This document shows positions 56,942 to 64,000 of a DNA stretch of 64,000 nucleotides, piece by piece (the stretch's first letter is position 1; each line of letters starts with the position of its first letter). Location: NCBI RefSeq assembly GCF_004563925.1, contig NZ_SPNJ01000002.1:496001-560000 (forward strand). Direction: 5' to 3'. The notes under the pieces were generated by a model. That model searched no databases and was not told the origin of the DNA. It worked only from the letters and a program-made list of their open reading frames with translations. The position numbers and the translations under genes were made by a program. The stretch is from Herbaspirillum sp. 3R11 (lineage in GTDB: Bacteria; Pseudomonadota; Gammaproteobacteria; Burkholderiales; Burkholderiaceae_D).

Positions 56942-59626
56942 ATGAATGACAACGAAAATAATGATGCGGTAGGCGGCTCAAGCGTCGTCACCAGCATCAG
57001 TGAATGCGTTCACCTGCGGCCCCAGGAGACACAATGTGCTCCCACTCGTGAAAATCAGACCTCGAAATACAACAACCGTCGTCTTGTTCGATTTCGCCGT
57101 TTCTGGTTTCTACCGACGGCAATTTTCGGCATTGTCTACGCGACTTATGATATCCGGCCTGCGAATGCGCAATCGGTGGCCAGCACCGGCGCTCTGACTC
57201 CGGGTCCCGCTTCGACACCTGTCTGGGTGGTTGGTGGAGATCTCACGGTCGGTGATAGCGCCAACGGCACGTTGACGTTGACTGGCGGCGGTACGGTGAG
57301 CAATGAATTCGGCATTATCGGGAATGACGGTGGCACTGGTACGGTTACTGTTTCCGGCGGCGATACCCTTGGAAATCCTTCGACGTGGACCAGTTCCTCT
57401 CCGATTTTAGTCGGTAATTCCGGCACGGGTATCGTGCTCATCAATGGCGGTGGCCTCGTGCGCAGTGACCAAGGCCTTATTGGCAATGATGGCGGCACCG
57501 GACCAGGTATCGGTACTGTTACTGTCTCAGGGCGTGATGTCAGCGGGAGAGCCTCTACGTGGGCTGCCGGAAATAATATCTATGTAGGTTTCTCGAATAC
57601 CGGCACGTTGAACATTTTAGATGGCGGCGTGGTAACGACCAGTCTGCCTGGTGGTGGCAATGCAGCTGGCTATGTCGGCTACCTAGCTGGCAGTACGGGT
57701 ACGGTGAACATTTCAAGCGGAACCGGCGATGTCTCGACCTGGACTATCCGCGACTTCCTTTCCGTTGGCGAGGCCGGTACTGGCACAGTAAACATCGACA
57801 AAGGTGGTCTGATACATGTCGGCTCCAATGTCGTTGTCGCTAGGGCGAGCACGTCCAGCGGAACGCTGAATTTGCTAGGAGACGCCAGCGGACGTGGCGT
57901 ACTCGAGACCGGTTCGGTGATTAAGGGAAGTGGCGTTGTCGCGACTCTCAATCTTAACGGCGGCATTCTGCGTGCGACACGAAATGAAACCAATTTCCTG
58001 AACGGTTTCGGGGTACTGACCGTGGGTACCGAAGGCGCCTGGTTCGATAGCAATACATTTAGCATCAATATTAGTACCGTATTCACCGGGACCTCCAGCT
58101 TTAACAAATTGGGCCTTGGGACGCTGACGCTGACGGGAAACAGTGCGACCTTTACGGGCAACACCGTTGTTCAGGCGGGAACATTGCAAGTTGACGGGGT
58201 GCTCGGTGGCACCACCAACGTGTCATCGGCAGGCCGACTGACAGGTACGGGTCAAGTCGGGACTACAACCAATCTAGGCATGATCGCTCCTGGTCACACC
58301 GGCAGCTTTGGGACACTGACCATCGCCGGAAACTACATCCCTCTGGGCGGCGGCCTTGAAATCAAAACCCAACTTGGAAACGACAGCTCTCCCACTGATC
58401 GTCTTGTGGTCACGGGGACCACTGCGGGCGCTACGCCGGTCACCATAGTGAATGTCGGTGGCCTCGGCGCACCAACGCAGCAAGGCATTCAGATTGTGCA
58501 AGTGAACGGTGCATCAAACGGGCAATTCAATCTGGCCAATGGAAACTACGTCATAGGCGGCCAGTCCGCCTTGATAGCCGGCGCATATGGTTACGTTCTC
58601 CAGAAAGACCTGGCCGACGGTGATTGGTATCTGCGTTCGTCACTGCTGGCGGCCGGGATTTCTGGCGGAGGTAACGGCCCGCTATATCAACCTGGCGTCC
58701 CTGTCTATGAGGCTTACGCCAATACGTTGCTCGCATTGAGCAACGTTCCCACCCTGCGCCAACGGGTCGGCAATCGGTACTACGATGCAGCGGACCGCGC
58801 CCATGATGGTGTATGGGCACGTGTGGAAGGTAAGACAAGCCACCTAAGACCGCCGGTGTCCACGAGCGCCATCCGTCAGGATATCGACAGCTGGCAGGCT
58901 CAGTTCGGAGTGGATCGCGTCTTATCCGGCGAGAAAGACGGCGCGCGCGTGGTTGGCGGATTGACTGCTCGCTACGGCACGGCAGATACGCAGGTGGCTT
59001 CGATCTATGGTGACGGCAATATCGATACCAAGGCCTATGGCGTGGGAACAACCCTGACATGGTACGGGCAGCACGGCGCTTATGTCGACGCTCAGGCCCA
59101 AGCAACTTGGTTCAGCAGCGATCTGAGTTCCAGACTCGCCGGCATTCTCGTCCGTGGTCAAGTCGGCCACAGCTATGCAATGAGCGTCGAAGGCGGTGTG
59201 GCGTTGCCGGTCACAGCGGGATTCTCTATCATTCCGCAAGCGCAGTTGAGCTATGTATCGAGCAGTTTCGGCTTCAAGGATCGGTTTGCTGCGCAAGTCG
59301 ACAGTAACAAGGGTGAGAGTTTGCAAGGACGGCTCGGCCTTGCGTTCGACTACCAAACCAACTCGCCGGACGCAACCGGACAGACGCGCCGGCTCAACTT
59401 GTATAGTCTAATCAATCTTAAACGTGAACTTCTCGACGGTACCCGAGTAACTGTGTCAGGGGCGCCATTTGACACGCGTCAGGGGCGCACCTGGGCCGGC
59501 GTGGGAGTGGGCGGAGACTACGCCTGTGGCGAACGCTGCTCAGTCTACGGAGAAGTGGCCGCCGACAGCGATCTTAAGGGCAGCTATAGCGTGTCCGCCA
59601 CGGCTGGTTTCAAAATGCGGTTCTAG
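56942..59626 (+). CDS. Autotransporter (type Va) with repeat-rich passenger
   Basis: An 894-residue autotransporter. The N-terminus has a long extended signal region (residues 1-78; hydrophobic core FWFLPTAIFGIVYATYD, cut near ANAQS). The passenger (about 80-600) consists of short Gly/Thr/Asn repeats such as GNDGGTGTVTVSGG, GNSGTGIVLINGGG, GSTGTVNISSG and GEAGTGTVNIDKGG, a parallel beta-helix pattern, and then autotransporter-associated strand repeats (KLGLGTLTLTGNSATFTGNTVVQAGTLQVDG). A linker is followed by the barrel (about 625-894, GVWARVEGKTSHLRP to the terminal GFKMRF). It is probably an adhesin. No catalytic motif was noticed and the partner of the LysR is not clear. Confidence 0.92.
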   Translation: MNDNENNDAVGGSSVVTSISECVHLRPQETQCAPTRENQTSKYNNRRLVRFRRFWFLPTAIFGIVYATYDIRPANAQSVASTGALTPGPASTPVWVVGGDLTVGDSANGTLTLTGGGTVSNEFGIIGNDGGTGTVTVSGGDTLGNPSTWTSSSPILVGNSGTGIVLINGGGLVRSDQGLIGNDGGTGPGIGTVTVSGRDVSGRASTWAAGNNIYVGFSNTGTLNILDGGVVTTSLPGGGNAAGYVGYLAGSTGTVNISSGTGDVSTWTIRDFLSVGEAGTGTVNIDKGGLIHVGSNVVVARASTSSGTLNLLGDASGRGVLETGSVIKGSGVVATLNLNGGILRATRNETNFLNGFGVLTVGTEGAWFDSNTFSINISTVFTGTSSFNKLGLGTLTLTGNSATFTGNTVVQAGTLQVDGVLGGTTNVSSAGRLTGTGQVGTTTNLGMIAPGHTGSFGTLTIAGNYIPLGGGLEIKTQLGNDSSPTDRLVVTGTTAGATPVTIVNVGGLGAPTQQGIQIVQVNGASNGQFNLANGNYVIGGQSALIAGAYGYVLQKDLADGDWYLRSSLLAAGISGGGNGPLYQPGVPVYEAYANTLLALSNVPTLRQRVGNRYYDAADRAHDGVWARVEGKTSHLRPPVSTSAIRQDIDSWQAQFGVDRVLSGEKDGARVVGGLTARYGTADTQVASIYGDGNIDTKAYGVGTTLTWYGQHGAYVDAQAQATWFSSDLSSRLAGILVRGQVGHSYAMSVEGGVALPVTAGFSIIPQAQLSYVSSSFGFKDRFAAQVDSNKGESLQGRLGLAFDYQTNSPDATGQTRRLNLYSLINLKRELLDGTRVTVSGAPFDTRQGRTWAGVGVGGDYACGERCSVYGEVAADSDLKGSYSVSATAGFKMRF

Positions 59627-59830
59627 ACAGGTTGAAGGAATGCTTGGCACCAGTCGGAGAAAAATGAATCTCTTCGGTGCTACTTCCCAAATGGCCGCAA
59701 TTGGCCAGAAGCAGGCACCATCATACTTGTAACCTCTTACGTTTCAGACAGCTCGACTGGTTCCAACGATCTTTCTACATATTTACAAGATGTAGCGCCT
59801 GAACTTTCCATGACATATTTCAAGCGAGGA

Positions 59831-61540
59831 CTAGAATTGCTCCCATGAATTGCTGTCATCGCCTTGAGCTTCAGAAAGAACAGGCTTCTTTGCAGATGTT
59901 TTCGTTTTCAATTTAGGCGACATCGGTGAGATATCATGGATTCGGGGATTTTCGGACAATCCTTGGACTTGAACGCCTGCCTTTTTCGGAGCAAGCTTAA
60001 AGATGCCAACCACGTCGGACAGTTTGCTTGCTTGTTCCTGCATGGATTGAGCCGCCGCAGCAGCTTCTTCGACCAACGCCGCGTTTTGCTGAGTCGCCTC
60101 GTCCATCTGCGTAATGGCAAGGTTGATTTGCTCAATACCGTCGCTTTGTTCCTGGCTCGCAGAGGTGATCTCCCCGACGATATCCGTTACACGTTTGACG
60201 CTGTGGACCACTTCATCCATCGTCGAGCCTGCCTGCGCCACAAGCTTGCTACCGGTGTCAACTTGGGTGACAGAACTGTCAATCAAAGATTTGATCTCTT
60301 TGGCGGCGGTAGCGGAGCGTTGTGCAAGATTACGTACTTCCGTTGCAACCACCGCAAAGCCGCGACCCTGCTCACCGGCACGCGCGGCTTCCACGGCAGC
60401 ATTTAAGGCCAGAATATTCGTCTGGAAAGCGATGCCATCAATCACACTAATGATGTCTACGATTTTTTTGGATGAGGCGTTAATTGATCCCATGGTTTCT
60501 ACTACCTGGCTGACTACATTACCGCCAGCGATGGCAACCTCGGAGGCAGAGACTGCCAATTGATTCGCTTGACGTGCATTGTCTGCATTCTGTTTAACGG
60601 TAGAGGTGAGCTCTTCCATTGCCGATGCGGTTTCTTCCAGCGAACTAGCTTGTTGTTCAGTGCGAGAGGACAAGTCCAAATTGCCACTGGCAATTTGACT
60701 GGAGGCCGTAGCAATCGTATCAGTACCTGCACGCACTTGGCCGACTATCTCGGCAAGACGATTGCGCATGACTCTAATGGACGCAATGAGACTGGTTTGA
60801 TCGCCCTGACGAATGGTGATTGAACGCGCCAGGTTGCCACTTGCGATGTCGCTGGCAATTGACATTGCATAGTCAGGCTCACCACCGAGTTGACGAATGA
60901 TGCTCCGGGTAATCAGTAGTGCCGCGATCAGACTTAATCCAAAAGCTGCTGTGCTAACGATGATCAACAACACACAAGCATGATGATAGGTTTCTTGGCT
61001 TTCAGCGACAGTTTCGTTCATCAAGGTACGCTGATAGTCCGAGAGCTGTTTCAGCGCCCCAAACATCGCGGATTGTTTGTTGCGCATGGCGCCGAAAATC
61101 AGTTTTTTAGCGTCGTCGGCATTTCCCTTTGCAAGTAGCGTGAGCAGATTCTCCTGTTCAACATAATATTCCGAGCTCGACTGTTTCAGCGCGGCCATCA
61201 ATCCCTTGCCTTTTTCACTGGTGATGACATCACTGAGCTTTTGCAAGGTCGCAGTGTTTTCCTCCCGCGCCTTCTTTATTCGAGCCAGCTCTGGCGATGT
61301 GATGGTCTCGTCGGTGGACAAGGCAACGTTCCTCACCGCGCGAGCTATCAAATTGACGTTGTTGGATATGGAGTCGACCAACACGGTTTTGGCGTATCTG
61401 TCGCTGACCAAGAAATTGACGTTATCGTTCAGGGCGGACAAGCGAGTGTAGCTAAAAAGAGCAATCCCAAGCAGAAATACGAGGATCAGTCCGAAACCGA
61501 GGTGAAGCCGGTTGGATACTTTCATGCTGGATAGATTCAT
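59831..61540 (-). CDS. Methyl-accepting chemotaxis protein with CheR/CheB-type tail
   Basis: Chemoreceptor of 569 residues from the ATG at 61540 (GGGGGAG ribosome site). First membrane helix about 13-35 ([19 protein letters not shown]), four-helix-bundle type periplasmic domain, second membrane helix about 180-203, then HAMP and the coiled coil with tip [20 protein letters not shown] near 375. The C-terminus ends NSWEQF, a variant of the NWETF pentapeptide tether for CheR/CheB, which the receptor at 6.2 kb lacks. It is convergent with the autotransporter gene. The periplasmic domain shows no known ligand signature. Confidence 0.94.
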   Translation of the reverse strand: MNLSSMKVSNRLHLGFGLILVFLLGIALFSYTRLSALNDNVNFLVSDRYAKTVLVDSISNNVNLIARAVRNVALSTDETITSPELARIKKAREENTATLQKLSDVITSEKGKGLMAALKQSSSEYYVEQENLLTLLAKGNADDAKKLIFGAMRNKQSAMFGALKQLSDYQRTLMNETVAESQETYHHACVLLIIVSTAAFGLSLIAALLITRSIIRQLGGEPDYAMSIASDIASGNLARSITIRQGDQTSLIASIRVMRNRLAEIVGQVRAGTDTIATASSQIASGNLDLSSRTEQQASSLEETASAMEELTSTVKQNADNARQANQLAVSASEVAIAGGNVVSQVVETMGSINASSKKIVDIISVIDGIAFQTNILALNAAVEAARAGEQGRGFAVVATEVRNLAQRSATAAKEIKSLIDSSVTQVDTGSKLVAQAGSTMDEVVHSVKRVTDIVGEITSASQEQSDGIEQINLAITQMDEATQQNAALVEEAAAAAQSMQEQASKLSDVVGIFKLAPKKAGVQVQGLSENPRIHDISPMSPKLKTKTSAKKPVLSEAQGDDSNSWEQF

Positions 61541-61899
61541 GACATTACTCCCCCTAGAAACTACATGGTGCAACATGGATGGGCCGCCTCAATGAATATT
61601 GCATAAAAAACAATAATCTCAAAGATATACGTCAATCACGTCCTCGAAATACAACGAGATTCTGTCAGGAAATAAAGACAATAATTTTGGGTAGGATGCG
61701 AAGACTATATAGGGAGATCCTGCGTTTTCCTATCAGGGAATTCCTTGCTGTTGCTCGGCGGGTCAATGTACGGTCGAGAACTTTAGACTACAAAACACCA
61801 ACCGAACGGTGCTAGCAATCTGTTGCAGCCACAGGTGAATCGGTCGCTAAGAGCGGTCACTGTTCCTTTGCTCGCCGAATTGACCCTACCTTGGAATGA
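61541..61899. other. Intergenic stretch upstream of the chemoreceptor
   Basis: AT-rich near 61600-61700; no gene or clear promoter recognised. The plus-strand remnant of a methyltransferase begins at its right edge. Confidence 0.5.
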
Positions 61900-62400
61900 A
61901 CCCCTCGGGCTGGACCAAGGCCAGCCGACGGCCTTGATTTTTCAGAAGCCAGCTTTGCCGGGGCCACTGCTTTTGGGGCATTCCATTGGTTCTCTGATGA
62001 CTCATCAGTGCAAAGTATTCTGCGCGTACTGCGGCCAGGGGCCGCCTTCGTCATAGTCAACAAGAATGACGCGGGTGACTTTCGGAATGCCATCGTCAAG
62101 ATCGTTGGGCGCCATGTAGCTCTACACCTGGCACACCCTAAAGCAAAGTATCGACCAGCCGAGATTCTGAGGTTCAATGGTTTTCAAGTAATTGAATGCA
62201 CCGTGCTTCCCACATTAGAGCAACTATCTGCAGAGCAGGCCATTGCGCACGCGCGCTCCATGCGCTTGTGGGAGGAAGTGCAAGTAGCCCTCCGAGCGAC
62301 AATCGAGGCAGAACTTGGTGACTATGTGCGAGGGCATTCGAGTGCGTCTGGAATATTCGAGCGCAAGCTCGAAGTAACGGTGGTGTCAGGACATAAGTAG
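61900..62400 (+). pseudogene. Class I SAM-dependent methyltransferase, C-terminal remnant
   Basis: In one frame the sequence reads DGLDFSEASFAGATAFGAFH, then WFSDDSSVQSILRVLRPGAAFVIVNKNDAG, the late part of the SAM-binding fold (FHWF and RVLRPGG motifs). It continues to FERKLEVTVVSGHK. The SAM-binding GxGxG part is missing, and an in-frame TGA at 61897-61899 lies before the recognisable region. The only start in frame is the GTG at 62008. It is thus a decayed gene rather than a functional short protein. Confidence 0.65.
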
Positions 62401-62585
62401 GGACGGTACCGCCCGTAGTGGAATCCGTACTGAGCGAGTCAACACAGCAAGCTGGGTGACGCGTTGGGCAATCAGGTGAGCAAAGCCACCTGATTGCGGT
62501 TTTATGTTGATGGCAAGGCACCGTATGCGCCACCGAAAGAGTCGTGGAAGATTGAGCTCTGGTGAGCGCCCCTTCCGGTTGTTAG

Positions 62586-63050
62586 CTAAGGTCGCTCGAG
62601 AATCTGCGGACCTGGCCCAGTTTCCCCGAGCACGTCAGCTGGATTGCGCAACGGGCAATCCTTGAGGGAAAGACATCCGCAGCCTATGCAGCCGTCCAAC
62701 TCGTTGCGCAAGCGCGTCAGCCGCTGTATACGGTTATCGAGATCTTCCTTCCATTGCGACGACATCTCCTTCCACTGCGCAGTGGTCAGCTTGCTAGTCG
62801 CAGGGTATCGGCTGAATGCCGTACGAATTGATTCTAGAGAAATGCCGGTGCGCTGCGCCACCTTGATGATGGCGATATAGCGCAACGTGATCGCAGGATA
62901 TCGCCGCTGATTACCTTCGCTGCGCGAGCACATGATTAGCCCTTTGGATTCGTAGAAGTGCAAGGTGGAGACCGCTACTCCGCTGCGCTTGGCCACCTCA
63001 CCGACAGTCAATGTCCTGTCGGATCCGACCGACCTTGGTTCTTCCTTCAT
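62586..63050 (-). CDS. soxR: Redox-sensitive transcriptional activator SoxR
   Basis: MerR-family [2Fe-2S] regulator of 154 residues, the same length as E. coli SoxR. The MerR HTH ([26 protein letters not shown], residues about 14-39) is followed by a dimer helix and the iron-sulphur cysteines C121, C124, C126 and C132 (CIGCGC.....C). The start is the ATG at 63050; the frame stays open to 63170 but those residues are not SoxR. It is divergent from the membrane-protein gene at 63223, with a SoxR box between them. It senses redox-cycling compounds. Confidence 0.95.
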   Translation of the reverse strand: MKEEPRSVGSDRTLTVGEVAKRSGVAVSTLHFYESKGLIMCSRSEGNQRRYPAITLRYIAIIKVAQRTGISLESIRTAFSRYPATSKLTTAQWKEMSSQWKEDLDNRIQRLTRLRNELDGCIGCGCLSLKDCPLRNPADVLGETGPGPQILERP

Positions 63051-63055
63051 ACCTC

Positions 63056-63086
63056 TTGACCTAAAGTTGACTTGAGGTATTAGAGT
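63056..63086 (+). promoter_or_regulatory. SoxR box within a plus-strand promoter of 19-bp spacing
   Basis: CCTAAAGTTGACTTGAGG (63060-63077) matches the SoxR operator consensus (CCTCAAGTTAACTTGAGG) with two changes. It lies between TTGACC (63056-63061) and TAGAGT (63081-63086), 19 bases apart, the long spacing of SoxR-activated promoters. It is directed towards the gene at 63223. Confidence 0.8.
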
Positions 63087-63222
63087 GTATCTCGCTACGT
63101 TTGGCAAATCCTTTTGGCAGCGCCGTCTTGTCGGGCGGGGGGGGCGACGTATGGGTTTTGTCTGATGCACCGGCCATTAGCGCTAACTGGCCATAGCTTT
63201 CCTATTTAATAAAGGCCCATAT

Positions 63223-63708
63223 ATGAGTTTGCACAGTTCGCTGTGGCTTTTCCAGTCCGTCTACGCGGTTGGATTGGCCACATGGCTAACGATCGCTGTT
63301 ATCGATAACCTGAGAGGGTTCCGGGAGCTAGTCCATGTGGTGGGCATCACGATGTCCATGGCGCCTCTAAAGCGATCTCCCGTGATCCATTCGATCCTAT
63401 CAGAGCGCGCTGTGACATCAGTCCACTGGCATCGCCTGGCAGTGCTCTTGCTGCTGACACTGAAGCTCGTAGCAGCTATCACCTGCTGGACCGGTTGTTA
63501 CGAGTTGCTCATCGGTGCTGGTTTGAATCACGCCCTCCCTTGGCTCAATATCGCGTTGAGCGCATTCACTACGCTCCTGTTTGCCATGCATCTTGCTGGC
63601 CTTTGGTTCGCCTATTGGATTCGCGAGGACGACCTTCAACGCGGACATTTAGCGCTCCTGATCTGGACACTAGCTGCCTTCTTCTTGTTCAACGGCCATT
63701 GGGCATGA
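63223..63708 (+). CDS. DUF2165-like small integral membrane protein
   Basis: A 161-residue protein with four hydrophobic segments, about residues 8-28, 70-92, 100-125 and 140-158. The pattern WLFQSVYAVGLATWLTIAVIDNLRGFRELVHVVGITMSM resembles DUF2165 (predicted small integral membrane proteins with an N...F..V.HV..MD motif). Another DUF cannot be excluded. It is divergent from soxR, with a SoxR-type promoter upstream, so expression is probably induced by redox-cycling compounds. Its function is unknown. Confidence 0.7.
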   Translation: MSLHSSLWLFQSVYAVGLATWLTIAVIDNLRGFRELVHVVGITMSMAPLKRSPVIHSILSERAVTSVHWHRLAVLLLLTLKLVAAITCWTGCYELLIGAGLNHALPWLNIALSAFTTLLFAMHLAGLWFAYWIREDDLQRGHLALLIWTLAAFFLFNGHWA

Positions 63709-64000
63709 ACCAAAAGGGCTTCCACATCTGAAAATTTATTCGTCCTCGCAGTGGGCGCCGTCATCCTCATCGCTTCTGTTTACGGGGAAGGTAATTTCAA
63801 AGACACCATGGATAGGCGCTTTTAGCGCCAGGAGATGTATTTGGAGTCGGCTATTTCCCCGGTTAAGGTAAATAGCCACCGTGTTTGCAGGGCTCTCGAT
63901 CAACAACGATGTCGCGTTAAAATGACGTGAATCTCGGCGCCCTTGACGGAGTCAGCGTTTTTACACAGCCTCGGCCAGAAGCAGACTTGAACACGCTGGT
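63709..64000. other. Right edge of the window without a gene
   Basis: No gene recognised. An 8-base inverted repeat GGCTATTT (63849-63856)/AAATAGCC (63870-63877) has no T run. The sequence GGCCAGAAGCAGAC at 63973-63986 repeats one at 25028-25041. Confidence 0.5.

Noticed and set aside
62008-62400. A 130-codon plus-strand frame as a functional small methyltransferase
   Set aside because: Lacks the SAM-binding N-terminal half and a proper start, and an in-frame stop precedes it; called as a remnant.
63849-63877. 8-base inverted repeat as terminator
   Set aside because: No T run and no gene ending nearby; kept only as a note.

Overview
The window looks like the chromosome of a betaproteobacterium of the Oxalobacteraceae, with Herbaspirillum or a close relative the best guess. 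This rests on housekeeping genes (stand-alone pyruvate-dehydrogenase-type E1, uppP, recQ, trmB, soxR), several chemoreceptors, many LysR, IclR and Crp regulators, and aromatic-acid, TRAP and acyl-CoA catabolic genes. The genus is inferred from protein flavour, not from a search. The left third is GC-rich. From about 24 kb to 54 kb the DNA is visibly more AT-rich and carries IS and gene remnants, consistent with acquired accessory DNA.

Layout. 0-8.5 kb is core: a cut-off Lrp/AsnC regulator divergent from an AceE/MdeB-type E1, uppP, a REP-like repeat pair, recQ, a chemoreceptor and trmB. At 8.6-9.3 kb there is a degenerate tRNA-Gly-like gene lacking its D-arm and an IS21 istA fragment. 9.4-14.6 kb is a catabolic operon (MFS transporter, TcuA-like flavoprotein, SDR, isochorismatase-like protein with the catalytic Cys replaced) followed by an IclR regulator. 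14.6-16.8 kb has an NlpA/MetQ remnant and a divergent SDR/LysR pair.

17.1-24.1 kb (minus strand) is a tightly packed seven-gene operon: UDP-GlcNAc 2-epimerase, inner-membrane GT2 polysaccharide synthase, membrane-anchored beta-helix protein, secreted helical-repeat-like protein, YaiO-type outer-membrane barrel, a polytopic membrane protein and a small protein. It looks like a complete, poorly characterised envelope/exopolysaccharide system, probably making an N-acetylmannosamine-containing polymer. It is my main candidate for an undescribed system.

25.9-33.8 kb is an island bounded by inverted copies of an IS21-end-like 20-mer. It holds a Crp/Fnr regulator, an acyl-CoA synthetase, nitroreductase, MFS transporter, 3-hydroxyacyl-CoA-dehydrogenase-like SDR, thiolase and enoyl-CoA hydratase: uptake, CoA activation and beta-oxidation of an unknown acid. 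The ligase/nitroreductase divergent promoter carries three copies of a 16-bp dyad operator.

34-52.5 kb is a second catabolic region: SDR, LysR, MFS, CitE-like lyase, gate-domain permease, two alpha/beta hydrolases (one with the full residue set of fluoroacetate dehalogenase), TRAP binding protein, SCP2-type thiolase, acyl-CoA synthetase, two PPC-domain (DUF296) proteins, a second TRAP binding protein, a fused DctQM permease and two SDRs. A 43-bp block-conserved element upstream of lysR recurs upstream of the hydrolase/TRAP operon and points to shared control.

52.5-54.4 kb is degenerate DNA with a frameshifted AraC regulator. 54.4-64 kb holds an aldo/keto reductase divergent from a LysR gene with a homopolymer frameshift, an autotransporter adhesin, a chemoreceptor with a CheR-type tail, a methyltransferase remnant, and soxR divergent from a DUF2165-like membrane protein with a recognisable SoxR box.
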